Assembly (NCBI GenBank): GCA_025677815.1
Contig: JAIXMP010000004.1
Location: 1,240,001 to 1,304,000 of the forward strand
DNA length: 64,000 nucleotides
Reading direction: 5' to 3'
From: Phascolomyces articulosus
Taxonomy: Eukaryota > Mucoromycota > Mucoromycetes > Mucorales > Lichtheimiaceae
Position 1 is the first letter of the stretch; each line of letters begins with the position of its first letter. The translations under genes were made by a program, and so were the position numbers. The notes under the pieces were generated by a model, which searched no databases, was not told the DNA's origin, and worked only from the letters and a program-made list of their open reading frames with translations. Of this stretch, positions 10,886-23,829 are shown piece by piece.

Positions 10886-13373
10886 TAATTTATTTGAACG
10901 CACAGATATGAATTCCCTTTGTTTGATTGGTTACAAATCGTCATGATTCTATATAAAGATTAATAGCATTGTACATGTATGTAGCTTACATATATTATAA
11001 GAAAAACTCGTTAATATATATAGCGTTTGGATTATAATAAACAATCAATATTTAGTGCTACCCTAGACTTTATCATCTCCTTTCAAAAAAAGCTCACGGA
11101 CCACCCATTTTGTACGATATAATAGTCAATACACAAAACATTAGCTGATGTTTCTATATAACTCCTTGGAGCTTATCTGTCAACTGGTACATATTATGTA
11201 TGTAGGAAGTTTTTTTTTTAATATGGAGTAGTAGTAGGACCACAGATCTATAAAATCATTTACTTATATATTGAAGATTTCCCCCTATCATGAAGGGATG
11301 AAAATATAATCTTTTCTCTCTCTTCACATGTCAAACCTGTTGAACATTATTCTTACTTTATTCAATGCCCACTCAAAACTCAATCATGTAAAAAAAAAAA
11401 AAAAATCAGCAGTTCTACTAGAAGTTGTATGTATGATAAGCCATCACCCGCCATGATTTAAGTTCTTCTTTCTTATATACAACATAACGAATTTTGAACA
11501 CTACTACCTTTTTTTGTCCTACCTATTTAAAAAAGTATTATGTCAATGATAAGGTCCACTATATAAAAAGATGACCATTGGTCTTGTAGAACAGCTGACT
11601 TGAAAAACTTTACACTTGAGAAAAAAAAAGTGTTCCCCATACCCAAAGATAAGAGAAGAATGAAAATCGATTTTTGTTCAAAATCGATAACGACCTTCCT
11701 CACCATTCTACGTTATCTTTGAAAATACACAAACTTACCTACGTACGTAAATAAAAAAAAACACCCTTCTCTTTTTTACTTGTTATAGTATACATTTGGG
11801 GAAAATGAAAATTTGTTATCCCGGGTACACTAAGTCATGGAGAGATGACTCGGTTTCTTTCTTGATATAATGATAAACATTCATACACACACAAGATTTA
11901 AAAAAAAATAGACGTTCAAACTTTTATATAGAACAAGAATAGAGTGGTGTATATGATACTTTATTATAAATATTTTATATTACATAACATAGAATAACAG
12001 TTGATGAGATTTGAGTGACATGGGAAAAACCCATCAATTATATTTTCGGCACATCACATTACTTGATTGAGATATTTACAAAGTATGAGTATCATGGATC
12101 GGTTATTATAGGAACATCTTTTGTTATTGCTATTGTTGAGTATACAAATATATTACACCCAAAAAAAAAACCTTTTTTTTCTCGGAATATATATATGAAT
12201 AATGAGTGTGTGTGTAATTATCATCATCATATTAGGCTCATCACATGGTATGTTAAACCTTTGGGTTGTTAAACGTGATGTTATTATTTGAAATGTGTTT
12301 TTATTAAGGATCCACATTGTTCCTTCTTTTGTTTTGGGGGGGGAGGTATGAAAACTTGGTAAATAACGTGTAAAAAGGTCCAAACACATACACACACATT
12401 ACACACTGGTGATGATTTATGTATAACAATAATAACAACAACAAATATACAACGCACAAACTTTATAGTAAATATGTTTATTCATAAACAACAGTCATTA
12501 TCATCATGTTGCTTGGCGCTATCAAAAAAAAATCACACGGTAAACAAAAAAAGAGATCACCAGGATGATACTATAGATTTATGGTTTAAGGTAAATGAAA
12601 CCCTATTAAAAATACTAAAAGTATATATTATATCCTACAAAAAAATAAAGTCTCCTTGCAATACTGTTTAGGAAGATCATTGTGATTCATCCAACAACAG
12701 CAGCAACAAATGTCATTACGATAAAAATAAAGGAGGGGAAGAAGGGGAGAAGGTGTAAGATTTGTTTATAAGAACGATACATGAGAGTATAATATTATAG
12801 ATTATCATCACCAAACGTGTGTAAATGTATATATAGAAAAACCTTAAAATATTATGGTGCGTCATCAGATGTTGCTTGTCAAACCAACACTAAATAGAAA
12901 TAATAAATTGACTACCCGATTGTTTATACTGGTAGAGTTGAATTATGCCTGATGTTCTCTCCCCACAGCTTTTATGGTATATAAAAAAGAAGACACTACA
13001 CATAAATCCGTTTATTATAAGTACACATAAATAAAAATTTATAAACACAGAAGCAGAAGCACAAATCATCACATCAAATCGAATTTCTTTCCCTCCTTCT
13101 CTTTTTCCCTTTTTATAACTTTTTTTTTCTTCTTTTTTTTTTTTTCCTCTTCCCCTTTTCCCTTTCCTTTCCTTCTTCCTTCTTTCACCTTTCATCATCG
13201 ACAAATAGCATCATCATCTTTCAATTCAATCATCTTTTTTTCATTCATATATATCCTTTTTGCTAGTTACAAAAACCTCATCATCATCATCATCCATCGA
13301 TTCACTATAACAACAACAACAACCCATTACTAATACCTTCATCATAATATACCATTAAAAAAAAAGAAACGAA
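10886..13373. other. Long intergenic region
   Basis: About 2.5 kb of AT-rich DNA with scattered homopolymers and CA/TG runs. Reading frames here are short and low in complexity. The last 300 bases (13080-13373) are strongly pyrimidine-rich and probably form the promoter and leader of the DUF1752 gene. Confidence 0.5.
13081..13373 (+). promoter_or_regulatory. Pyrimidine-rich upstream tract
   Basis: A C/T-rich block (13081-13260) followed by CAT/CAA-rich leader sequence runs directly into the ATG at 13374. CT-rich tracts on the coding strand just upstream of the start are typical of fungal promoters and leaders. No precise factor site is claimed. Confidence 0.4.
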
Positions 13374-14491
13374 ATGAAATCTATATTTGAACAACCCATG
13401 TTGTCTTTATCACCCCAATCTATTGATAAAATTCATGATGTTGATGATTTAGGTGCTATGTGGACTGGTAAATATATAAATACTTTTTTTTTTTTTACTT
13501 AAAATAAGTAGCTCGAGCTAATAAATATATTCTTTTTTAAAACTAGTGTTCACAAAATGTAAAGCACATTTGGAAAATGGTCAACGATTGGAAAATATGT
13601 CATGGCGATTATGGTATCATGAAAAACAATTACGGAAACAACAACAACCTGATAATGATTATTTTTCATATATTCCATCTAATAACAATAACAACAATCA
13701 TTCAACAAAAACAACAAATAATAATAATAATAATAATCGACCCTCGTTGGAAACTTGTTCTAGTAGTAGTAGTACAAGTAGTAGTAGAAGTAGTTCGAGT
13801 GCATCCTCCACCACATCCACTGCAACAACGGTTTCCAGCCACACATCTTGTTCTATTAAACGATTTATCTCATTACTATCACCTGGGCAAGACGACATAT
13901 GGTCACACCAACCCCCAACGATCACTGCTCCGACTCCAACTGTTACTGTAGAGTCGCATGATCGACATGCACACACCAATCAGCAGGCACCGGCTGAGCT
14001 GGTCCATCAGGTTGCCTCCACTGTTACAACAACAACACCACCAAAAAATAATAACACAACTTTTGTCTTGAATCATCCTCCTTCTAATCAACAATATATA
14101 CGTCCTCATATTATTATTGATGATGAAGATGAGGATGATCTTTTTGATGATGACGAAGATGATGAAGACGACGACGACGACGATGATATATCATTAGATG
14201 ATGACGATGATGATCTTGATGATTTATTATTAGATGGAGAAGAAGAAGATGAGAATGATTATTTTGAAAAAAGAGAACCAAAACCATTACCTAAGAATCG
14301 ACCTTCTTTATTATCTACCATGTTAAATAAACAAAAAACCACTTCTTCATTAACCATCGCATCATGTAATACTAAACCAGATCATCAACAGCAACAACAA
14401 CAACATTATTTACGTAAAGAACTTTCCGATAGTTTACGACGTAATGTTTTATGGGAACATATTCAACAAAAAGCACTTTATCAAACTACTG

Positions 14492-14526
<35 letters not shown>

Positions 14527-14691
14527 GCTACTGCTACAACTACAGCCAATACAACCGCTACTACTTATAGAAGGAAACAACGTCGCCATTCATTATTACA
14601 ACAACAATTTAAACCTCATGAAAACAATCCATCCTTAAATAATAACCATAATAATAATTCAGGATGGCTGGAAAGTTTTCATGGTTGGTGA
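13374..14691 (+). CDS. DUF1752 / AreA GATA-like N-terminal domain protein
   Basis: Exons 13374-13467 and 13547-14691 encode 412 residues. The N terminus carries the fungal DUF1752 (GATA_AreA) signature: DDLGAMWTVFTKCKAHLENG, then QRLENMSWRLWYHEKQLRK, at about 24-62. This module occurs in AreA-type regulators and Reg1-like phosphatase subunits. No GATA zinc finger follows. A second conserved-looking block, ELSDSLRRNVLWEHIQQKAL, lies near the C terminus, and the protein ends SGWLESFHGW. Between these are Asn, Ser, Thr and Gln runs and a long Asp/Glu tract, largely encoded by trinucleotide repeats. It is likely an intrinsically disordered regulator of nutrient or glucose signalling; that function is inferred from the domain alone. 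Confidence 0.82.
14100..14540 (+). repeat. Coding trinucleotide repeats (Asp/Glu, Gln, Thr)
   Basis: GAT/GAC-rich repeats at about 14117-14262 encode an acidic tract, CAR repeats near 14388-14404 encode Gln, and an ACT run at about 14495-14526 encodes polythreonine. These are likely length-variable between strains. Confidence 0.85.
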
Positions 14692-15107
14692 AAAAAAAAA
14701 TTAAAAAATAAAATAACTTTATTATTTTTCTTCTTTTTTTTTCATGTTCAGAATGTTATAAGTTTGATTGTTGTGCCTCGTGCCTTGTTATATTACATGT
14801 TACGTGATATAAGGTTTTTTTTTTTTGGGTTGTTTGGTTGTTGACAAAAATTATAATATACATGTGGTTCAAGTTACATAACAAGAAATTCCGTTATTTA
14901 TTTTATTTTGGTATCACTTGATAAAATTCATATGCACTAAAAAAAAAAAAAGAAAAAACAACACTTTCATTCACATAAAAAAAAGAAAGGATTTAATACA
15001 ATGAAAATAATATACAAGTTCAAGTTGTTACTGTGTATCTCTGTGAGTGTGTGTGTGTGTATGGGCGGGTGTATATATAATGGGATAGTTTAGCTATCAC
15101 TTTTTTT
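14692..15107. other. Intergenic, convergent 3' ends
   Basis: Shared 3' flank of the DUF1752 gene (+) and the MIP18 gene (-). It contains poly-A/T runs and a GT microsatellite near 15046-15060. No gene seen. Confidence 0.6.
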
Positions 15108-15694
15108 TTACTGTGCTACGGCATCTCTTGAAGCTGTGGCGAGGCACTGATTGACCACTTCAAGTAAATGTTTATTTTCCAATGCCGCTGCTACTCGTTC
15201 TTTGTCATTCAATTGCTTATTCACAGCATTTTCAGATTGATGTGTTCCCTTGCGTACTTTAATATCCACCTATATAATTCAACCAATATGAGTTTTACAT
15301 ATGTAACTCTAACCCTCTTTCTTGTTCATAATGAATTAAAATGAAGAAGAAGAGGAACTTTTTTTACCTTGAAACGTTCAGGGAGACTACGTAAAAGTCT
15401 TACACGAATACATAATCCAATCAATGTCGCCATGGAACAATGAGGAATAGTAGGTGTAAATTCAACCAAGACATGATTATTATCATTGTCCACAGAAATA
15501 TGTTGTAATTGCGTCACATTCAATTGTTCCAATGTTAAAGGATGTTCAGGATCCGAAATGGACCGTAATAATTCATATACTTCTTCTGAATCAATAGGAT
15601 CCAATACATCGTCGTCGAAATCCTTTTCTGTCTCGACTCGAATGTTGCTAATGGAGGTCTGGTAAACAACAGGATTCGCATTCAATAAAGCCAT
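15108..15694 (-). CDS. CIA2: MIP18-family CIA targeting protein (Cia2)
   Basis: A DUF59-domain protein of the cytosolic iron-sulfur assembly targeting complex, which delivers Fe-S clusters to cytosolic and nuclear apoproteins with Cia1 and Met18. Exons 15694-15368 and 15269-15108 give 162 residues, the family's normal size. The start [12 protein letters not shown] is followed by the conserved [20 protein letters not shown] and [18 protein letters not shown], which contains the conserved reactive Cys region. The C-terminal part runs [16 protein letters not shown], then a helix, ending DAVAQ. Eukaryotic paralogues Cia2A and Cia2B cannot be separated with certainty; a single fungal Cia2 is expected. 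Confidence 0.95.
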
Positions 15695-18249
15695 TGTTAT
15701 TATTATTTGGGGGGAGAAGGAAGAAATAAAAAAAAGAAATGGATTATTAATAAAAAAGATGAAACTTTTTTGTTGTAGAAACAACCAGCTCAACTGATAA
15801 CTGGTTTGCTGATGATCGATATCGGAACCCAAAGACCTCATCGGAATCATAAAAAATCAATCCGATCACTGGAATTGTCTTCCTCCCCCCCCCCACCCTA
15901 CTACCCTAAAAAAAGTTTCGTCATATCTCACGAGGTTTTTTTTTTTGATATTGAAGGGTATGCCCTTGAAAAAAAGGTTATAATAAAAAGGGCCAGTTTA
16001 AATACAAAAGGTGGGATTGTTGCTGATTGGGAATATAAAAATAAAAATGGTGTGTTTCACACGTTGTATTCATGAGAATGATGATGAGGAGTATTCGGAA
16101 TATCCATATACGGTTTTCTTCTTTTCACATCCAATGATTTATGATGGCATTATAGTAATAAAATGATGATTTGCACAGATGATCATGTTGTTAAAATGAC
16201 CCAACAAAACAAAAAAAAAAAAAGAATAATTTCATTGTAAATTGAATTCTTTTTTTTTCTCGTAAAAATAGATCTAGAAGGTTGTTTTTTTTATAATAAA
16301 TGAATGTGCCACCGATGAAAGACTAACTATGTAAGTATCATCTTTTGCAAGTGACTTATTCCATATAATGAATTGGGTGTCATACGGAATACTCAAGAAT
16401 GGCTTATCATCCAATTTGGAAAAAAAAGAGTCAAGTGAAAAAAGATGGGAGAGATAGTAGGTTACACCACTTCACCACTGCCAATCTATTTCTTCTTGAT
16501 GGCAGGTGCGCCACCACTTTCCAACTTTTTTTTTTTTTTGCGCACACACATTCTTTATACGCACGTTTATTTTAGCAAGTGTGCCATTGAATATAAGGCG
16601 TTGTCTATGCCAAAAAGAAAAATGTCAATTCTCTATCTATTTATATATGAATTTTTTTTTTTGCGTAATTTATTTTAAATCAGTATGGTCATTTCTTTTC
16701 CGGCCACATTGATGTGTATTTTTTTCCCTTGGAAAGAAAGATTTGCATACAGGGAAACTCAGGGAAGATTCCTTGTGACAAAGAACAAGTTGTATGAACA
16801 AGTCATTTTGGTATGGCCTAATGATCATTAAATTTATATAGATGAAATTTTCATCTATCCTAAAACATAATATGTTAAATAAAAATCATACCATGAAAGA
16901 AATTCTATGCATTTCTCTTCTGGATACCTTTCTTGTATAAATCCAACACTGGATACACAAAGTTGGATTTAGATCTCTTGTCATGATGTTTTGATGTTGG
17001 TGTTACATTATGCGATATCTCCGTGCTTTTTCTTTAAATAATCAAGAATTTATATCCATCATGAGATGGAAACAACCTGCTGCTATTATTACTAATACAA
17101 ATAAGTAGTAGTGATTAGTCAGAGATGATATGAATGGAATAGAAGATTGTACTATTTGTTTAAACATGTTATCTTTGCGCAAGTATATATACTTCATCTC
17201 TGTAAGAGCTTCGAGCATTCTTTGTATATCATAAATAAATCAATAGATTAAAATTTATATTTATTAATGTGGAAGACTGGCTTGACCTGCGCCTATAGGC
17301 ATATGGTCGCTTCCTTGCGGTACTTTGATATGAAGTTATGTATGAATAAAAGCTATGTAGCATTAGCTGAAAAATCCCTCTTTAAGAGGAAAAGCTAAGC
17401 TAGTGTGGATAGTGTGGTATAAATAAATCAATCTCTATTATTATTCCTTACTATTCATGCTCATTATATATCACATAAATACTATCTAGCATTATTCGTT
17501 GTCTGTAGACATTACTTGGTATATTCATGAGTACAGAATCTGATTTTTTCTATGATATTAAACAAGAATTGTACTTTGCATTATCGATTGTTTTCCTACT
17601 ACTAGGTAGTAGTACATAATAGATAATAAGTACGTATATACGTTTCATGTAAATATTTGGTGGCAATAAGTGAGAGGATTGAAATGAATACCTATACAAT
17701 CATCTACTAGGTGATGACAATACTGAAACTTTTTGATGGAATAAACCTTATTCTATGCCAAGCAATGTTATTTGGTTCTATGGCACATACATATATTGGC
17801 GTGATCTATTTATACCATCAACATGTCACACTTTCTCTTGGTGATATCTCACCCATTGGATAAAGAAAACAAATTAATTTTTTTTACACAGACTAAAAAA
17901 AAAGTATAATAATATAATATATAGAACAGCACAAAAAAAAATTATAATCATTGGAGGGAGGGGGGATGAAAGAGGTTGGGGAAAAAAACATAATAAGGAA
18001 CTACTGATAGCAAACAAAAAAAAAGCACAAAAAATGAACTACGGAACTAAACACAAAGAAAAATATAAAGAACAAAAAATAGAAAAAGAGAGAGAGGAAC
18101 TATAAAAAAAAAGACGAGATACAAAAAAAAAGAGGATATTTTTTTTTACGGAAAAAGTGAGACTATATATGGATAATAATAATAAGAATAATAATAAAAT
18201 GAAATACTAATACGAATAGAATAAAAAAAAAGGTGAATAGATTCAAAGT

Positions 18250-18282
<33 letters not shown>

Positions 18283-18504
18283 ACAAAAATATAAAAACTG
18301 CAATGAACATGAAAAAAAACTAGAGATAATAGATAATATAAGAAATATGATGCGTTTCTTTTTTTGGGGAGGAAAATGTAAATGTTGAGAATAGGGAAAA
18401 TTGGGTTGTTTTTTTGTTTTTGTTTTTTTTAATGTATAAATGTGTTGTTGGGATTCATGTAAATATAATAGAAAAATAAATGTGTTGAATGAAAGAATGT
18501 TGGC
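15695..18504. other. Long intergenic region
   Basis: About 2.8 kb without a supported gene. It includes a poly-C run near 15886, many homopolymers, a less AT-rich island around 17280-17400 with small palindromes, and purine-rich low-complexity DNA from 17870 onward (GT then GA repeats at about 18250-18282) that probably belongs to the 3' flank of the RRM gene. Confidence 0.5.
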
Positions 18505-20793
18505 TTATTGAGCGTAAACTTGATTAAATCTCCAAGTAGTAGCATTGTTGGATTTTTTATCAAGTAATGACCGAGTGGTTGAAAACAAATCATTTTCCAA
18601 TGAATCCAAGGTCATTGCATTGGTTGTCATACCCGTCGTAGTAGCAACAGTAGGTAAAGAGGATAATGGTGATGCAGTTGTCACATTCGTCACACTACCT
18701 CCAAATCCTTCCAAATGTGAAAAAGTGGGATGATGCATTTGTTGTTGTTGTTGTTGTTGATGATGATGATGATGGAGTGATGTAATGGAATGAAGAGGAG
18801 GTGGAGGTAATGTTTGTGACATGAGATTCAAATCTCCAAATGAATACTTTTGTTCAAGTTGAGGTTGAGATGGTGGTTGATGTGTCGTATAAAATCCATT
18901 ATAATTACCACCTCCAACAAGTGGGTAACCTGGACTCACCGTCGTAGTAACTGTGGATTGTAATGCTGTTGAATTCATAGCTGAAGATGATCTATAAATA
19001 TAAAAATAAAATTAATATATTTTTTATATTCTTTATGCAAAATAATTTAATTTAATTTAATTATTTACCGAGACAAAGCTGCTACCATGGATGCAGCAGC
19101 TGCAGGTGCATGAGGTACCGAAGGAGGTGGTGGAGGCATCATAGAAGAATGATGATGATGATGATGTAATGATGATTGTGAACCAAGCAAAGAAGTTGTT
19201 GGTTGTTGTTGTTGTTTGATTGTAGAAGAAGGCATCGATGTGGTATTATTTTCATTTTGTGATCGACCCCAAGATAAACGAATTCTCGAATTACCAATTT
19301 GATAACCATTCATTTGTTGAATAGCTAATTCTGCTGAATGGCGCATTGCATATTGTACAAAACCACATCCTTTACCAGGTGGAATCTTGACCTGCATGAT
19401 TTCACCAAATGGACTAAAATATTGTCGTAATTCATCTTCACGAATTGGTGCTGATAAACCACCTACAAAAACAGTCGTATTGGATGGATCAGAAAGCAAT
19501 GTTGTTGTTGAAGAAGATAAAAGTTGAGGAGAGGTCATGGTGGACAAGGTATGTTGCTGTCTTGGTGAACAAACTGTAGGTGAAGCAATAGCAACGGGAG
19601 TGACAGATGTACTACTATGATTCGTTGCTGTGGTTGTTGTCGCTGTATTGTTATTGGTTTGTAATCGATTTTTAGGTGTTGCTACTGATACGCGAATAGG
19701 TCGACTTCCCATCATAAATCCTTGCATTTCAATCAATGCGCGTTGTTGATCGGTTTGTTCCGTAAATCGTACAAATCCATATCCTCGTGTTAATCCTGTA
19801 CGAGGATCTGTCATGATTTTGGCTGATTTACATGATCGATAATTGGCTTGGAATGCATTCTAAAAAAAACAATATATTAGATTTTGATATGTTCTAATAT
19901 ATATATATGGAGTAGAAATAATGAGGAATGGGATGAATCAATTTACCAAGAGATTTAATTCTGTACATTCTGGACTAAGATCACCAACAAAGATGGAATA
20001 TTCAGGTTGTCTGTCTTCACTAAATAAGAAGAAATCAATTAAATCGTTTTAATTAAATATAATAATGATGATGTGTTTTTTTACTCCTATTTTTTTTTCT
20101 TTTTTGCAGTCGTTATAGTTATCACTGGTATATTTACCGTCTGTCAATAAGCCCACCACCCGAAGCCCAATTCAATTTAAATTGTTTATGGGTATTAGGA
20201 ATTAACGATCCATTAAATGTATTCAAGGCACGTTGAGCATTCACAGCTGATCCAAAATCAACAAAAGCATATCCTGCACTTGCACTATATAAAATATAAA
20301 AACCATTTTTTAGTATGCTAGAAACTATTTTTTTTTTCTAAAAAAAAAAAAAAAACTCGTCTATGGCCGACTGTATTGTTATTGGGGGGTGGAACGGGAC
20401 GGGGTGTATGTTTGTGGGGGAGGGGACGAGGAAGTAAGAACAATAAAGTTTAATGGGGAAAAAAAAAAATGATTTGAAAAAAAAAAGAATTCTCCAATGT
20501 ACCCTGTCACTTTGTCTCGAATGACTTTAACCAAAACCTTTTCGTTTAAATTGAACCATAATTGTCGAATATATTGTTCATCCATCCATGGTTCTAATTC
20601 GCCCATCCTATAAAATGATAATATACAAAAAAAATAAGCTTTTTTTTATCCGTAGAGAAAGAGACCAAAGTGACTCTTATTTCTTTCTTTTTTTTTACCA
20701 AAGAGTTGTCTTTTGAGACTCAGGAAGAACAATCGATGAAGAAGACGACGTGGAAGGTAATGGTGGCTGTACAAGATCAAAAGGAAATGCCAT
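18505..20793 (-). CDS. Three-RRM RNA-binding protein (Nam8/Csx1-like)
   Basis: Exons 20793-20699, 20607-20503, 20284-20138, 20019-19947, 19859-19069 and 18991-18505 give 565 residues. RRM1 starts LWMGELEPWMDEQYIRQLW with RNP1 GYAFVDF. RRM2 has SIFVGDLSPECTE as RNP2 and RGYGFVRF as RNP1. RRM3 has TVFVGGLSAPIREDELRQYF and GCGFVQY. The order and the distinctive WMGELEPWMDE opening match the Nam8/Ngr1/Csx1 group, whose members act in pre-mRNA splicing (Nam8, U1 snRNP) or stress-mRNA stability (Csx1). The C-terminal half is low-complexity (His, Gln, Ser, Pro). The first exon ends inside the RRM1 Trp codon, which fixes the start. Which member it represents is not decided. Confidence 0.92.
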
Positions 20794-22299
20794 TATTGAA
20801 ATTGAATATTATATATATAAAAAGAAGCCTGGAAAGAAAAATAAGACCAGGTACAACTTTTTACACAAAAAAAAAAAAAAGGTTTTCCCAATACACAAAA
20901 AAAGAGAGCGGAGAATAAAAGAGTTTTTATTTTTTTGTCTTAAACAAAAAGGATTCTTTATCAAACTTATTTTATCAATTGATTGGTATGAGCATTATCA
21001 TATGCAATTGCCAATGATCCTATTATATGAAAGGATTGATCATGGAATAGAATTATTTAATTGAAAAAATAATCATATAAAAAAGATTCGAGTCGATACC
21101 TTTTTTTCAAAAAGATATCTTAACCAAATGCGCGTGGGTAAACATTTGCCAAGGGAAACGCGTCTTTTTGTTACCTGTTTCAGTTTTTTTTTTTTTTTTT
21201 TTGAGCAGGGTTCCGCTAGTTGTAGGATTGTTTACTAATCAAATGAATTTGTATCATCCAATGATAATGGTACTCGTATAAAAAAAAATCAAATGATATT
21301 GATATATTTGCAGTACAACCCACTCTATTGGCAAGTACCCATTAGAACTTGTTAATATTTTGATTACACTATATATACATTACATGTAAAGAAAATCAAT
21401 TCTTCCTATAGTTAACAGAAAACGTTCATTAATTAATGGTTATTATGTTATAAGGAGTATAAAAATATACAGCCTTATACCTCACGTACCCCTAGAGTTC
21501 TTGACATCATCATCATCATTATCATCATCATTAGTTTAATGATCTAATGAGCATCTACTTGACAACAATTGTTATTGTTTACTAAAATAGCATATCAAAT
21601 TCAAAATAAGGATAGTCTTACTTTACATTTTATATTCAAATGCATGGTTTCACTATGATAGTTCTATATTACTTTAATATGGTATGAACAACATGTCTCG
21701 GACGATGAAGAGAATTCTATTATCATGCTGTTAAGAAAAAATATAGTATATAGTTATCCTTAAACTACATGATACTATGCCAAATGAATCTTGCAAATAA
21801 TCCATCTCATGAAAAAATAATAAAAAAAAGAGTATATACCATTTCTGATAAAACATCATCGTTATCTAAGTTACCAGTAGAAATATATATACTTTCCCTC
21901 CTCAACATAAGCCTCTCAATTACTAAAAATGGGAATCTAGCAGATGAGACAAAAAAAGAAATGATCAGCAAAAAAAAAAAAAAGTGGGATAACGTCCCTC
22001 ATGGCCCGTGCACTCTAACATATCACTCTCTCTTTTTTTTATAGACTAAAAAAATATTGTCCTACCTTTATCGTTTTCTTTATTAAAATTAATTCTTAAT
22101 GTTACTACTATTACCACTTTGTCCATTTCATCAATGAATAAAAAATCATTTACTTTTTATTACAAGATATGTATATTTGATCATCATCGTCATCATCAGC
22201 ATCGATCAATCAAAATGAAAAAAAAGGAGAATATTTATATGCATATAGATAAAAGTAACGAGCAACCTCTCCTTTTTTTTTGTCAAACATATAATAAAT
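20794..22299. other. Intergenic region upstream of the RRM gene
   Basis: About 1.5 kb of AT-rich DNA with several long A or T runs (for example T runs near 21188-21202). An ACGCGT hexamer, the core of the fungal MluI cell-cycle box, lies near 21159, about 370 bases upstream of the RRM gene start. A single copy may be chance. No gene seen. Confidence 0.45.
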
Positions 22300-23829
22300 T
22301 TAAGCTAATCCAGCTTCGGCCATTATCTATCATAGGGGTTTTTGTCAGTGATAAATTTATCCTACAAGATCCATCATCCCATCACATTCTTCTTTAAAAA
22401 AATGATATATATATTTACTCTTTTCAATTCAACACCTAATCTTGCAGGAGAAGGTGTCACAAAAACACCAGCATCTTCCAAAGATTTCATCTTGTCTTTA
22501 GCACCACCTTTACCTCCAGAAATAATGGCACCAGCATGACCTATAATATAAATTATGAGTTTTCATTCTCTAAACAAAGTATATATATATATTTCATACC
22601 CATTCTACGTCCTGGAGGGGCTGTGACACCAGCAATAAAGGAAACAACTGGTTTTGGCTTTACTCTTGCTTTTAAATTATATTCTTTCAAGAAGGCTGCG
22701 GCTTCTTCCTCAGCTGAACCACCAATTTCACCAATCATAATAATACCTAATAATAATAATCATATCAATATTTCTCATATTATATATATAGATCGATAAA
22801 CAAAACAAAAAAAAAAAATTATTTACCTTCTGTATTGTCATCATCCAAAAAGACCTTTAAACAATCAATAAAATTGGTACCATTCAAAGGATCACCACCA
22901 ATACCTACGACCAAACTTTGACCTAAACCTGCTATGGTGGTTTGATTGACCGCTTCATAGGTCAATGTACCGGAACGAGATACAATCCCTACATTGCCTC
23001 GCATATGTACATTACCAGGCATAATACCAATTTTACATTGCCCAGGGGCAATAATACCAGGACAATTGGGTCCCACCAAACGTGTCTTGTTTTGTGTCAA
23101 AAGTGCTTGTTTGACGCGTGTCATGTCATGAATAGGGATACCTTCTGTGATCGCTACTACTAAAGGAATTTCATTTTCAATGGATTCCATAATAGCACCA
23201 GCAGCACCAGGAGGGGGGACATAAATAACACTAGCATCAGGATGAACTTCTTTGACAGCCTAGAATGTGTTATTCATAGAGTTGGGACGTGTTTGAGTTT
23301 TTGTTGTTATAGGTTTCCTCCATTTAAGAATATGAAACAAGAATAGATTTTACCTCTTTGACTGTACCAAAGACAGGAAGACCTAGATGTACTTGTCCAG
23401 CTTTTTTGGGTGAGGTACCACCCACCATTTTTGTTCCATATTCAATAGCTTCTTCTGAATGAAATGTTCCCTATCATACACGCTTTTTAGTAAACATATT
23501 CCATCGATACCCTAATATCTCTTTTTTTTTACCTGTTTGCCAGTGAAGCCTTGACAAATGACTTTGGTATCCTTGTTAATTCTAAGATTATTGATGGTTG
23601 AATCATACACAGCACTCATATGACGTCGTGTCACTTTATATATATATATAAAAGAGAAATGGTGATTTCATGGTTAACGTAATGCATACACGCGTTGTTT
23701 TATTGAAATGGACGGTGTTATGAATTTAGGTAGAGTTTATTCATCATTCCTATTCCCCTTTATTGTTCATTTACCTGTTGAAGTGGAACGCAATAAAATA
23801 TTGGCAGCTCTTGTCGTATTATAAAACAT
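22300..23829 (-). CDS. LSC1: Succinyl-CoA ligase alpha subunit, mitochondrial
   Basis: Catalyses succinyl-CoA + NDP + Pi to succinate + CoA + NTP in the TCA cycle with the beta subunit, in the mitochondrial matrix. Exons 23829-23775, 23633-23533, 23470-23354, 23259-22827, 22746-22600, 22540-22419 and 22326-22300 give 333 residues. The N terminus ([17 protein letters not shown]) is basic and hydroxylated with no acid, a typical presequence. Seen: [20 protein letters not shown] in the CoA-binding fold; [47 protein letters not shown]; and [17 protein letters not shown], containing the phosphorylated active-site His. It ends MAEAGLA on a 27-nt last exon. The length is normal. It is divergent from the NmrA-like gene. 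Confidence 0.97.

Noticed and set aside
13698..13979. Minus-strand and alternate-frame ORFs over the DUF1752 gene
   Set aside because: They arise from trinucleotide repeats read in other frames (poly-Leu, poly-Val) and are not independent genes.
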